Shown here: positions 1-10,658 of the stretch, piece after piece | Position numbering within the stretch: position 1 is the stretch's first letter | How the letters are laid out: each line of letters opens with the position of its first letter | Assembly: GCA_030549335.1 (NCBI GenBank) | Contig: CM060197.1 | Span: 44,481,654-44,545,653 of the forward strand | Direction: 5' to 3' | Length of the DNA stretch: 64,000 nt | Source: Pontederia crassipes | Taxonomy: Eukaryota > Streptophyta > Magnoliopsida > Commelinales > Pontederiaceae | The notes under the pieces: generated by a model | Told to the model about the DNA's origin: nothing | What the model saw: the letters and a program-made list of their open reading frames with translations, nothing else | Database searches by the model: none | Position numbers and translations under genes: made by a program

Positions 1-129
1 CCTTGGCAAGACGATACGACCAATGAAAAAACATAGATTAAGTAAAATAAATAAATAATATCTTCATATTGAAGCAACACCTTGGACTGGATTTTATTGT
101 ACTGAAGAAAAATTGATTACTAATTTTTG

Positions 130-640
130 CTAAAATTAGTAGAGATAGCTGGCTCCATACTATTCCATAGCCAAGTTTTCACCAAACTATCATTCTTGCT
201 CCATTTAGCATACACAGGCTGTAGGTGCAACTTTCTCAACAAAATCAATTTTGTCCTTGGCTATTAGAAAGGCTTCAACTGATTGCATCCAATACAAATA
301 ATTATCCTCATTTAATTTGAGAGTAGTAATTTGATTTGCACAGAATCAAACATCTTATAAACCAAGTAGATATTTGTTGTATGGAACCCCTCTTTTTTCT
401 TACGTATCAATCTGCTATAAGAAATTGTCCACCAACAAAGGAACAATATGAACACACCACTAAGATCAGCAACACCAACCAATATAACACAAAGAAAAAT
501 CATCCGAAGAGATAAAGGTGTTGTGAAGGCAAAATCTTTTGCAAACCTATCATCTCTTGAAGACGAGATGCATCTGGCGCCAACAAACTACAGGACAGCG
601 GCTCAAGAAAGCCCTAGCTCTAATACCATGTTAGTTGGGG
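130..640 (-). mobile_element. Ty1/copia retrotransposon remnant (gag start and primer-binding site)
   Basis: Read on the minus strand, 345 down to about 130 encodes two adjoining pieces typical of plant copia gag N-termini: an LNEDNYLYW stretch followed, after a stop and frame change, by a WNSMEP stretch. At about 610-628 the minus strand reads like a copy of the initiator-Met tRNA primer-binding site (TGGTATTAGAGC), so the region from about 636 toward 700 may be the end of an LTR. Several frameshifts and stops make it non-functional, and no pol region is present before the window edge. It abuts the RLP tail at 700, so it probably contributed to that gene's destruction. The family assignment rests on these short motifs only. 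Confidence 0.6.
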
Positions 641-699
641 CTAAAAAATTGCATATATTATTATTCTTAATATATAAGTCTTTATACATACCAACTAAT

Positions 700-989
700 G
701 AAGGGTATATATGTCAACAGACCATCTTTGTGGGTTTCCACTAAATTCCACTTGTCATGGCAATGACACAAATCTGCTAATCCAAAATACTAATGATGAT
801 GAAGAAGAAGAATTATGGCTTTATCTAAGTGCAGCTTCAGGATTTTGGGCATTTGTTGGTGCTTTGTTGCTCAAAAGGAGGTGGAGGATTGCATACTATG
901 AGTATATAGATGATGTATATAGTAAGACTTTTGTGTTTGTAGTAGCAAATATGGCTAGGATTAGGAAGACAAAAACAAGGAGCATTTAA
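700..989 (+). pseudogene. LRR-RLP pseudogene, 3' end only
   Basis: About 95 codons survive. They encode the LRR C-terminal cap (DHLCGFPLNSTC), an acidic spacer (DDEEEE), a transmembrane helix and the cytoplasmic tail ending KTKTRSI. It lines up with the last ~95 residues of the intact receptor at 47261-50080 and ends in the same five residues. All LRRs, the signal peptide and the promoter are missing; the sequence just upstream is copia debris. The transmembrane segment has lost four residues relative to the intact gene (the GFVT part), which removes the first G of the GxxxG motif. A short protein could start at an internal ATG, but nothing suggests that it is expressed. Confidence 0.85.
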
Positions 990-1345
990 AATTATTTGCT
1001 TCCTTTCAATTCATAAGTTATGGGATTTAGCTTTTATATAAATTTGGAATACACTATTGAGATTGCTTTAGCCATCAAAGGATATTAATCCTGTAAATTA
1101 ATAAATCTCGAATCCAAATTCTATCATTGAGATTATATGTGCACTTAAGCCACTCTTTGTGATCGAAAATTAAATATATTAACCTTAATTATTTGAGGGA
1201 AATCAGCAAAGCTTTATAAGGAACAGTGAAAAATCCAAATATATTTACATTAATATTTGATGAGAAATAGGTTATTAATTGGTTATATGTTATGCAACAT
1301 TTGTTACCCCATATAATTAACATCTCTAGTAAAAAGGATAACTGA
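990..1345 (+). repeat. Duplicated RLP 3' flank, copy 1
   Basis: This stretch is near-identical to the DNA following the RLP ends at 39480-39890 and 50081-50350; all three contain the block 'ccatcaaaggatattaat'. It marks the RLP copies as segmental duplications that include 3' flanking DNA. No ORF is credible here. About 1346-1815 is AT-rich with nothing recognised. Confidence 0.75.
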
Positions 1346-1823
1346 TCTTGGTTGAATCCATTTAACAAGAATTAGTTGAAATTTCGGTTTTGAAAAACAT
1401 TGTTTCTCACTAGAAAACCTTGAAAGAAATATGATATGACACTAATTGAGTCGATAAATTGAAATAGAAATATTAAAATTCACAATTAATTCACATGCGT
1501 ACATTTTTATAAACTTTTTTAATATTCATTATCCTCAATACATTTTACTCTAACATTTATTAACCTTTTAAATTTATTATTTTTAGAAAAATTACAAGGC
1601 TACAAAAATCCAAATTGATTACATGACTCAATATTGAATTTCCTTTTTTTTTTCAAGTTGACACCAAATATCAACCATATATTTGTCACGAATGTGATCG
1701 AATCAAGTTTTCCACTTATATCCCAGATGTCAAAAATGAGGAATTATTTCTTTTCCGATCCCCAGCTAACTTCCAATGCATTTGGAACAAATTAATCTTT
1801 TGGGACGTTATTTGCCCTCAGGG

Positions 1824-2756
1824 TAGTGGTGTTTATTAATTAGACTCAACAGCCCGACTCGTCCATTGGCCAACTCGATATGATAACAGGTAAGTTCGTC
1901 CATGACTTGTTCGAATCCGTCCAATAAGCTAACGTACGGATAGTATGCAAACATTATATTTCAGCCGTTTGCCTGATATATGATAGTCCGATGTTCGTCT
2001 GTTAACTAACAAACAGTTTGATTGGTCGATCATTAATCCATTAATAATATTAGCTAATAAACTTATATGATAATATTTACCTTGTAATAGAATATATTGT
2101 TTTATTAATCCATTATTAATTTGATTTGTTCTATTATTAATGAAAAATAAAATAAACAAATGAGTAAAAAGACAAAAATAATAAAGATCATTATGAGAAA
2201 ACTGAAGAAAAAAATTAATAATACCATATTTATTGTATTATTTTATTAATGTATCAATAAAAGAATATAAGAAATATAGAAAAAATAATTAGAAGTAAAT
2301 GAAAATAATAATTAATTTTTTAAAAAAATAATGGGCTTATCTGATTCATCTGCTAGCCAATCTGTCTATTAAAGCCTATTATACCTTAACGAGTCGGACA
2401 AGTTTAAAAGTCTATTATGTGATCCGATAATAATCCGTTAAATTAATGGACTTGTCCGAGTCATCCAATATCCGATTAAAATTTGATTGACCAAAACTAC
2501 TGAAGAAAAAATTAATAATATCATATTTATTATATTATTTTATTAATGTATCAAGAAAAGAATATAAGAAATATAGAAAAAAACAATTAGAAGTAAATGA
2601 AAATAATAATTATTTTTTTAAAAAAATAATGAGCTTATCCGATTCATCTACTAGCCAATCTCTCCGTTAAAGTCTATTAGATGATCCGATAATAATTCGT
2701 TAAATTAATGAATTTATCCGAGCCGTCCTAGCAGTCCGATTTGTTAAACACCACTA
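1824..2756. mobile_element. hAT-like non-autonomous element (MITE) with 8-bp target duplication
   Basis: The left end reads TAGTGGTGTTTA and the right end is its inverted complement (TTAAACACCACTA apart from one base). The flanks are CCTCAGGG (1816-1823) and CTTCAGGG (2757-2764), an 8-bp duplication with one mismatch, which is the size made by hAT transposases. Inside, about 2204-2500 is repeated in tandem at about 2504-2755, including a block with a 'ccgataataat' core. There is no transposase ORF. A second copy with the same right end lies at 21340-21885. Confidence 0.6.
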
Positions 2757-3608
2757 CTTCAGGGCCTTTAACACACCTTATATTGGACATATTCGGCCTC
2801 AGGGCCTTCGCTCAATATGTTTTTTCCTGTTCTTTAAAGGATCAACAACTGGAAATAGAGAGTGGAATATGACATGCCGGAAAGTTAAAATTAAAATTAA
2901 AATTACAATAGTAGTGCACATGACATTACTTTTGTGTCTTTCTACCTTGTGTTTGAATTGAAGGGAAATGAGGATAATGATGGAAAAAATAAAATTTAGC
3001 TTTCCATTCCTATGTCTGGATTAGAAAAAAAGATTAATGAAGTGAGAGAGAAATGTTAAGTGTTAACCTCATAACAAATTTGGATTAAATGATTTTTGTC
3101 ACTCTCTTTCTTTGTCTTTCACTCTCTTTATCCTCCCTTTCTTTCTGTAAATTTTCTTCTAATACCCACATACCCAAGGGACTATGATTTTTATTTTTTT
3201 TTCTCCATCTCCATAGCTTTATATCTCTTGGAAGAAAAGTTTTCTTTTAAAATGCGAAATTTTAAATACCAATAGAAAAATGCTAAACTCGTGAATTTTA
3301 TTTATCTTTCATCCTTTAATTCAGCTGGAAGGTGGGTTGGTTAGCTGTTATTTGAGTACTCTAACAGTTCTAAAACAAAAAAATATCATGGGTTTATCTC
3401 ACTTAAATTGTAATTTATTTTATGTAATTAATCGTATATTATAAAAATTGTGAAATTCTTATATTATGCCCGTTTCTAATTTTTCTTATTAAATTATGTT
3501 TACAATATTTTATCTTGCAAGAAATAACAGCAAAAAGAGGAGGGCCCACCTATTAGGTTTCCAACCTGTTAATTTATCAAGCAGACTTGGACTTTCTGGT
3601 AAGACCTA
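2757..3608 (+). repeat. Segmental duplication A, proximal part
   Basis: This matches 21886-22760 over nearly its whole length, with small indels, and about 3030-3320 also matches 50360-50775. It has pyrimidine-rich (TCTTTC) stretches and no ORF longer than noise. It is downstream flank of RLP copies and gives the alignment used to see insertions in the other copies. Confidence 0.75.
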
Positions 3609-4545
3609 AATAATATTATAGTATTTATTATCCTTCAAATAATTAAATATTTAACAAAAGTGAATAGTTTCGATTTAGGAAGGATAAAACAATTAGATTA
3701 TAGAAAGTATTTTGTTATGTTTTATATTCATTTATATTTATTAACTAATTCAAACCTATGCTAAAATTAAATCACGAAAGGTTTTTAAGGCTTTAGTAAA
3801 GAGAGGGGAAGGCAAATAAGGCGAAGGAAAATGATGAGAATTTAGAAAATGAAAGTAAATGGAGATAAATAAGTAACTTTTCATGAATTATTAAATAGAA
3901 GGGATAATAAAAACTAAACCATAATTTTCTATAGGTATTATATTTCTATATGTGTATTTATATATCTACTTTATAAGATTATCTTTATTTTTATAAGATC
4001 AAAGATAGATATTTATTTCCATCATCTTGGCCCTAATTTAGAGTTGAAAGGAATTAAAATGTTGGGAGATGGGCCAGTGGAGATTGCCCTGCTTTGATCA
4101 TTCAATCAAACAGAATAAACTTATTCTCTTTTTTTTCCCTCGCCTTGAATTATAATGTTTTTGTTGTTAAAATTATAAAAAAAATGAAAATATATGATAG
4201 TACGGACACATGGTTATCTTGTTTATAGTGAAATTATTGGAACGGTGGCGATCTCTCCTTCTTTCGCACTTATTAAAAAGATTTTACTATCTTCAATCTC
4301 TATTATCTTCTTTTTACTTTGGTTGGTTGGTTGTTTCGGTTCCGGAGGCATTAATAAGTAGACAATATGAATGGCATAAACTTAAACAAATAATGTAGTG
4401 TAAATATATATACTCTACGTTAAATGTGGCAATCGAAGTTAAATTTTGATAAGCGCAAAGCTATACATGAGACGGATATGGTACGAGTGGTACGGATATG
4501 AAAACTAATTCTTCCATGGTGAGGAGTGAGAACTTAAATTTTGAT
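3609..4545. other. Unrecognised ~0.94 kb insertion between 18-bp direct repeats
   Basis: The paralogous segment at 22640-22790 lacks this stretch. An 18-bp direct repeat (AAGCAGACTTGGACTTTC) occurs at 3579-3596 and 4546-4563, bracketing it. The content is AT-rich, without terminal inverted repeats, an ORF or similarity that I recognise. A repeat this long is unusual for a transposon target duplication; repair-mediated filler insertion is another possibility. Confidence 0.45.
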
Positions 4546-4563
4546 AAGCAGACTTGGACTTTC

Positions 4564-5150
4564 CAACACGGACCTGGGCACTAATAGGTGGGTGGGTAGG
4601 CCCATTAAATCAAATACCTCTTTTGGTATTATTTTCATATTTGCGTGTTTCTTTTTTACTTTTAACATATTATCTTTTCTTTTTCATGTATCTTTTCCTC
4701 ATTTTACTTTTTCAATTGTTCTTACTACTTATATCAAGCATATTAATGTTACAGTATAAGTAATCACAAATAAAATAAATTAATTAGAAAAATATTGAAT
4801 GTGATCAAGTAGGATAATTTAAAAAAAGGAACAATATATTAATAGATATTCAATGCACTCAATTAGTCTACTAAGCCATGATTTGGCTGGCCATTAATCA
4901 CGCCATCCAATAGGTTAATATGCAAATATTGCAATTATGACACGATTATAGAGTCATGGGGGATTAAGAAAATGAGTACAAGATTTTCTTGTGTTCATTA
5001 AAAAGATTTGGCACGATAAAATTTTGAAGATTTTATAAATAGTATATAAACTATAAATAATTTATATTTAAATATTACATGCCAATAACGGACTAACGGA
5101 TGAATATAGAAGAATATCAAACTATTGGACAAGCCAGAGCTGGTCATAGT
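4564..5150 (+). repeat. Segmental duplication A, distal part (empty site of the Helitron)
   Basis: This matches 22760-23212 and then continues without a break into sequence that, in the other copy, lies on the far side of the Helitron (31170-31265, 'ataatttatatttaaata'). It is therefore the unoccupied version of that locus. No gene is present. Confidence 0.75.
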
Positions 5151-5174
5151 GCTCATTTTTCTGACAGTGTTTGG

Positions 5175-6145
5175 GGTAAATTACACGATCGATCTTCAAT
5201 TTTTAGTCATTTTCAAATCGGTCTTCTAATTTCAATTTGTATCTAGAACATTCATCATCTTTGATTTTCTTATACGCTTAGTCTTTTTGACCGGTGATCG
5301 TAGATTTTTTGATTACCTTGCTTACGCTACTGCCACGTGAGTCATTTCCCTCTTATTCACGTCAAAACAAAATTCCTCCCCTCGATAAAATATATTATAA
5401 AAATAATAAAAAGTAAAAAAATGGGGAGGCGCCAATTGGGGACGGCGTCCCACTAGGGGGGGGAGGGAGCTCCCTCGTCGTGCGGGTTCGCCGGCGGGCC
5501 AAGCTCGCTGCCCCCATATTTCTTCATTAGTTGGGGGAAGAATCAGCACGAATCGAATTTTTTGAGGAACGTATCGAGAGAGAATTAGATTTGGTTAGAC
5601 AATGTGTGGTTGGTAAACAAGGATCAATTTTTTAGCAAGATACGGAATGTATTGTCAAATATTCAATATGATTCCGCAAGATCTATTTTCGTTCAAGTAA
5701 AGGATTTTAGCCAATTAAAAGGATCTTCTGATCAATCCATAGATCATTTCATTCCATTAGAAATGAGCCCCCCCCCCCCCCCCCCCCTTCTTCCTCGCCG
5801 CGTGCGAGGAAGAAAAAAGAGGGGGATGGGGGGGAGCGAGCCCCCTCTGCCAGTCTCGTCCGTCGACGCGAGCTCGCCTGAGGGCGTCGACCCATATTTT
5901 TTATTTGTTTATTATTTTTATAATATATTTTAACGGGGAGAAGGTTTCGCCTTGACGTGGATGAGAGAGAAATGACTTATGTGATGGTCATGTAAGCAAG
6001 TCAATTGGAAAACTCACGATCACTGATCAAGAGACATATTCTTGCAAGAAAATAAAAGATGATGGATATTCTAATTACAAATTGAAGTTGAAGAACCGGT
6101 TTAAAAATGACTTAAAGTTAGAGGATCAATCATGTAATTTATCAT
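5175..6145. mobile_element. Mutator-like long-TIR element carrying a plastid fragment
   Basis: Left arm 5175-5415 and right arm 5905-6145 are inverted copies of each other at roughly 75-80% identity by eye, for example TAAATTACACGATCGATC versus TAAATTACATGATTGATC after complementing. The flanks AGTGTTTGG (5166-5174) and AGTATTTGG (6146-6154) form a 9-bp duplication with one mismatch, the size made by Mutator-like transposases. The core holds GC-rich filler (5420-5512, 5769-5890, with a 20+ C run) and a ycf2 fragment. No transposase is encoded, so it resembles a Pack-MULE or foldback element. Confidence 0.65.
5513..5768 (+). pseudogene. ycf2: Nuclear copy of a plastid ycf2 fragment (NUPT)
   Basis: Translation of this stretch gives recognisable pieces of the N-terminal part of the plastid protein Ycf2: [44 protein letters not shown] and DHF in the correct order. 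A stop codon and a frame change near 5590, and substitutions such as a K in place of a T/D run, show that it is decayed. It covers only about 85 codons of a gene that is normally over 2,000 codons long, and it ends abruptly in a poly-C tract. In plastids Ycf2 is part of the inner-membrane import motor; this copy can have no such role. Its position inside the inverted-repeat element suggests capture. Confidence 0.8.
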
Positions 6146-6154
6146 AGTATTTGG

Positions 6155-6566
6155 CTATCGAAACTTTGGGCAAGTTCATGCCCAAAATCCGTTACCTCTG
6201 TCTAATAGTTAAATTGATAGGAACTTAAAAGTTTTGTCACGTGATGACAAGTTCTTCTTCGAAGCGGATGAACTTTTTTTTTTGCCTTTTCTTTTTTTTT
6301 TCTTTTTTTCTTTTTGCCTTTTTCCTTTTTTGCTTTCAATTCTTTATTATATTTTAATTAGTAGAATATTATTAATTACTATTTAATGTTAACATTATTC
6401 ATAAAAGTACTTTTATATTATCTTAAATAATAATCATTTATAATATTTTATTTATTAATATATTATCATTTTGCTTATAAAATATTTTAAGAACTTAATA
6501 TAAATACTTTCATAAACTATAATATTAATAGTATATTTGAAATTAATCAAAATTAATATTTATATT

Positions 6567-6602
<36 letters not shown>

Positions 6603-6957
6603 AGCAGAGGTGGAAAGTACCGCGTGTCGAGCTCCCATAAATTAAATGTATAAAATGATAATCTTTTAATTATATAATCATAATATTTAAAAAATAGTTA
6701 CTAAAATTATATAATTCTATTTATTTATTTTTTAACTTCTACATTTGTAACTATAAATAGAGAGATTTTTCATTTTCATTTGCATATTTTAAGTTTGTTT
6801 TTAAGTATATATAATTTTATTTATTCATGTTTTTAAATTTCACATTTATAACTATAAGTAGATAGGCTTTCAGCTTCTCAAAATTAGTTGTTAGGTACAT
6901 ATAATTTTATTTATTTATATTTTTAAATTTCATATTTGTAATTATAAATAGAGGGAC
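6155..6957. repeat. AT-rich DNA with poly-T tract and (TA)n; Helitron-like start
   Basis: There is a pyrimidine tract at about 6268-6330 and a (TG)n(TA)n microsatellite at about 6568-6602. Directly after it comes TAAGCAGAGGTGGAAAG followed by a CGCGTGTC block, which resembles the left end of the Helitron at 23213 (TAAAAGCAGAGGTAAAAG and ACGTGTC). No matching 3' terminus was found downstream, so this would be a truncated copy. No gene is present. Confidence 0.4.
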
Positions 6958-7590
6958 TTTTAGTTTCTATTTACATACTCCATGCCTTCTTTGAAGACAA
7001 AGAATATGTGCAAACCTACAAATATAGGTTTGTGCGGGATAAAAAAATATTTATATATTTTTGCGGTCTAATAAAAATATTAAATGTTATGAGAAAAAAA
7101 TACTTATCTCCATCTAATAAAAAATATTAAATATTATAAGGGGTTTTCAATTTTTATTTGCATACTTGACGTTCTCTTTGAAGACAAAAAGTGCATGCGG
7201 ACTTACAGATGTTGGTTTGTGTATGATAAAAAAATACTTATATATAATTTCTCTTTGTATAAAAAGTATCAAATATTATAACTTATATATAAGAAAAAAC
7301 TAAAAATATTATATGCATATATGTTATAATATTTATATATAATCTTTTTTGTTTAATAAAAATATTAAATGTTATGAGAAAGATACTTATCTCCATCTAA
7401 TAAAAATATTAAATGTGTAAGGAACTTCGACTTTTATTTGCATATTTGATGTCATCTTTGAAGACAAAGATTGCATGCAGACTTATAAAATATTGGTTTG
7501 TGTATGATAAAAAAACTTCTTATATATAATTTCTCTTTGTATAAAAAATATCAAATATTATAAGTTATACATATAAGGAAAACTAAAGAT
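6958..7590 (+). repeat. Three imperfect tandem units of ~170-280 bp
   Basis: Units begin near 6958, 7144 and 7423. Each contains TTTGAAGACAAAGA-type sequence, then GGTTTGTG followed by a (G)ATAAAAAAA run and AAATATTAAATGTTATGAG-like blocks. Unit length varies through AT-rich indels. There is no coding potential. Confidence 0.65.
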
Positions 7591-7715
7591 ACTATGTTAT
7601 GATCAATACTTCGAGTTAGATGCATTTCATACTCTAATGATAATATTTATTGATGATTAATATAAGTATCATAAAATTTTTAACTATAATATTATGATAA
7701 CATGTATCTATCTAC

Positions 7716-7717
7716 AA

Positions 7718-7762
<45 letters not shown>

Positions 7763-7997
7763 GGTTAAACAAATTATTCAAGTAATATAAATGAAATATT
7801 ATACTAATAAGTTTTAGTTCTATATAGATATTTTTTGTTACTATCATGTTGTTATTCTATCAAGAAGATAGAAGACTTGCATATATCAATCATTTTACAA
7901 AATCAAAAGAAGTAGCTAATAAGAAAATAATCAATCAAATTTAATCATTATGTTATTATTTTAGCATTTTGTTAATTTATTATTATACATATCTCTC

Positions 7998-8083
<86 letters not shown>

Positions 8084-8720
8084 AGTAGAAATTAAACAAA
8101 GTATTTGATTATTATGAATAAAAGTTTTTTATATAACCAATAATATATGAAGTAGATGATATAATTTTATGCTAGAATATAAATATTATTTATGCTAAAA
8201 AAATTTAATTGTATATGAATATATTTTGTTGTTGTCAAGTTGACATTCTATTAAGGTGATAAAAGATTTAAGTACACAAATCATTTTAAAATATTAAACA
8301 AGTTAGATTCTTGATCACTTTAATATTATCGGATATTTCATTATAAACCAATAAAAGATATGTAATAAAACTAATAACAAAATATTCAACCAAACTTACT
8401 CATTATTTTGTTATTAATACTTTGTTAATTGATTAAGATATTCTAATGAAATAATGTCAAAAATTTCAACTATTATAAATGAAAGATTTTTTTTGTACAA
8501 ACAATAATATGATACTCAATAATATATGAAATAAATGATAGATTTTGTGCTAATATTATTTGTAATCATATATTATTTATGATAAGAATTTGTAGTTGTG
8601 TATAGTTATTTTGTACTGTTATCAAGTTGTTATCATATAAAAATTAAGATTATAGAAAACTCATGTATATCAACGATTTTATAATATTAAACAACTAGGA
8701 TTCATAATCTTTTATAATAT
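7716..8720 (+). repeat. (TA)n and (TC)n microsatellites within ~400-bp diverged repeats
   Basis: (TA)n occurs at about 7719-7758. A (TC)n run at about 7991-8029 passes into (TA)n to about 8070. Around them a diverged unit recurs near 7800, 8200 and 8590 with the common order: TTGTTA/TTGTCAAGTTG, a short block ending in ATATC or ACAAATC, CATTTTA, and ATTTTGTTAATT. No ORF is credible. Confidence 0.5.
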
Positions 8721-8723
8721 CAA

Positions 8724-8807
8724 ACAACGATTTAGAGAAGCAGTGGATTAAACTAGAGAGCACAGGAGGGATGGAGGTGTTCCTTTGCCCCATAAACTTG
8801 GTGTTAT
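8724..8807 (+). pseudogene. F-box/DUF295-like fragment, left half of an interrupted remnant
   Basis: About 27 codons read like the KKQWIQLESSGG region of the remnant at 56802-57269 (here EKQWIKLES). The fragment is cut at 8807 by the gypsy element and resumes at 16888 after the GTTAT duplication. It is too short for certainty. The family label comes from the better-preserved copy. Confidence 0.45.
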
Positions 8808-10462
8808 TGTAATGACCCTAATTTTTTTTAGGATTTAATAAATAGATATTTTATTATTTTATTTTGAAAAATATTATTATTAATATTACTATAATTAATA
8901 ATTCCGAAAATAAAATAAAATTGAGAGGAATTTGATTAGGGATAGGATTATTTAATTAATTTTGTAATTTATCTAATCAAATATTAGAATAAATAGGGAG
9001 TGGTTAAAGGGGATGGAGTTTACGATCGTAACGGATAGGGGGTAAAATTTGGAGAGAGAATTAGAAAAAAAAAGAAAAGGGTGAAGTTTACGACCGTAAT
9101 GGAATAGGGGGTAAAATTTGGAGAGAGAAAGATGTAGAAAAAAAAGAAGAGAATTTACGATCGTAAAATCAGAGAAGATGGAGAGAGAAAAAAAGTAGAG
9201 AGAGATTTAAAAAAAAGGGGAATTGATGTTATGGTCGTAATGAACATGGAGTACACCACCGAGAGTTATTATTTATTTTTGAATAAATTTTAATTACTGA
9301 TTATTATTATTGTTATTAATTAATTTGATGTATTAATTATATTGTTGGTGATTGATCTGTTTATATTATGATGAACTTTTATTTTGATTGTATTGTTGAC
9401 CTACTTAGTTTTGAGTTCAGAATTTATCTAATCAAATTGATAATTTATTTAAAGATAGACATTTTAAATAAACAAGATAAAAGTCGAAAGCTACTGGGCC
9501 CATGTTCACTGATTGCCACTAAGCCGGGACCAATTGAATTGAATGGGGCAGATAGTGTAAAAGCTATGACTGTCCTGTGTATGACCACTCGTCCCCCACC
9601 ATACACGAACCCATTGAATCGTATCGGGCTTGCCGTGGCACTGATCCCCCACTGGCCTGAATGAAAGTGGCATGGTGTCCCTTAATTGACTGAGCGCTCC
9701 TCATTGAATTGGATAACTCCGAACATTGAAAATTGAATCGAATTGAATTGAATTGGAATTGGAATTGAAGTGAATGGAATTAAATCATGGTCATTTGGAT
9801 ATATTGGCATGGAGTTGGCAATTATTATTGCCCTATGAAATTGAATTATTATTGGCCAATGACCATTGATTATCGAATTAGAAATTGTTAATTGAATATT
9901 GATCTATTAATCAGGCAATTGATAATTATTAATTGAAAAAAAAATTGTGATTGATTTACATTGGTCTGTTGACCATAGTCTGATATATTGTTCATATTGA
10001 TAAATTGTTAATTGATTAATTGTATTGACTGCTCAATCGACTCATTATTGATTTTGTCTTATTTTCGATTGAGCATATTGATTGTCTTTTAGACCCTACG
10101 TACTGAGTATTTTTATACTCATGAATATTTTTCTGTACCTGGATCCGTGCAGGTGAGAGAGCTATAGATGATGGTCCTGCAGGTGGCTACGCTCAGTGAC
10201 AGACAGATATTGCACATGGCATTAGATCTAGTGATTTAGTTTTATTATTTCTGCACTTATTAGAATTGTAAACTCATGGATGTTTTAGCATTTCGATTAT
10301 TATGAATTATTAGTTATTATTTTTGAAAAGTCTTCCGCATTTATGTTTTATATCTTGCAATTTATTGTTTATATTCCGCAAAAATATTTTATAGAAAAAT
10401 TGAGTAGCGCCTTTGGGACGACTCTGAGCACGTGAAAGTCACGTGGGTCTCGGGGCGTTACA
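8808..10462 (+). repeat. 5' LTR of the gypsy element (1,655 bp)
   Basis: This is a direct copy of 15234-16887. It starts TGTAATGACC and ends GGGGCGTTACA. Differences from the right LTR are scattered substitutions and small indels, including 14 bp near 10185 that are absent from the right LTR. A palindromic TTTACGATCGTAA-type block recurs near 9025, 9085 and 9160. Apparent ORFs inside (such as 9368-9664) lie in LTR DNA and are not genes. Confidence 0.92.
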
Positions 10463-10465
10463 GAA

Positions 10466-10477
10466 GGTATCAGAGCC
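10466..10477 (+). other. Primer-binding site of the gypsy element
   Basis: GGTATCAGAGCC, three bases after the 5' LTR, is complementary to the 3' end of initiator methionine tRNA, the usual primer for plant LTR retrotransposons. Confidence 0.85.
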
Positions 10478-10658
10478 TAAGGAGAGACACTTCTTAGCTG
10501 TCTCTAAATAGGTAGAATTGAGTCCATGTGCAACTGTCACGAGCAACCACTGATGCCATCCAGAAGGGTCAAGTAAGTATTGAATTGTGCTATGTATTAT
10601 TGAGCTCACACTTATGAATTTTATTGTTATTGTTATGTAAGAACAGATTCCTCCTAAG

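Noticed and set aside
312..503. Minus-strand ORF with hydrophobic N-terminus, as a small membrane protein
   Set aside because: It is part of the copia remnant: the adjoining frame gives gag motifs and a primer-binding site lies upstream. The hydrophobic stretch is an out-of-frame reading.
700..989. Short functional RLP-like membrane peptide
   Set aside because: It lacks promoter, signal peptide and LRRs, and its transmembrane segment is shortened; a truncated pseudogene explains it fully.
5604..5933. 109-codon ORF as a gene
   Set aside because: Its first part is the ycf2 fragment and the rest is a translated poly-C/GC-rich tract inside the inverted-repeat element.
6568..8072. Long (TA)n and (TC)n tracts as regulatory sites
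   Set aside because: They are simple microsatellites with no gene next to them.
9368..9664. 98-codon ORF
   Set aside because: It lies wholly within the gypsy 5' LTR and is broken in the other LTR.
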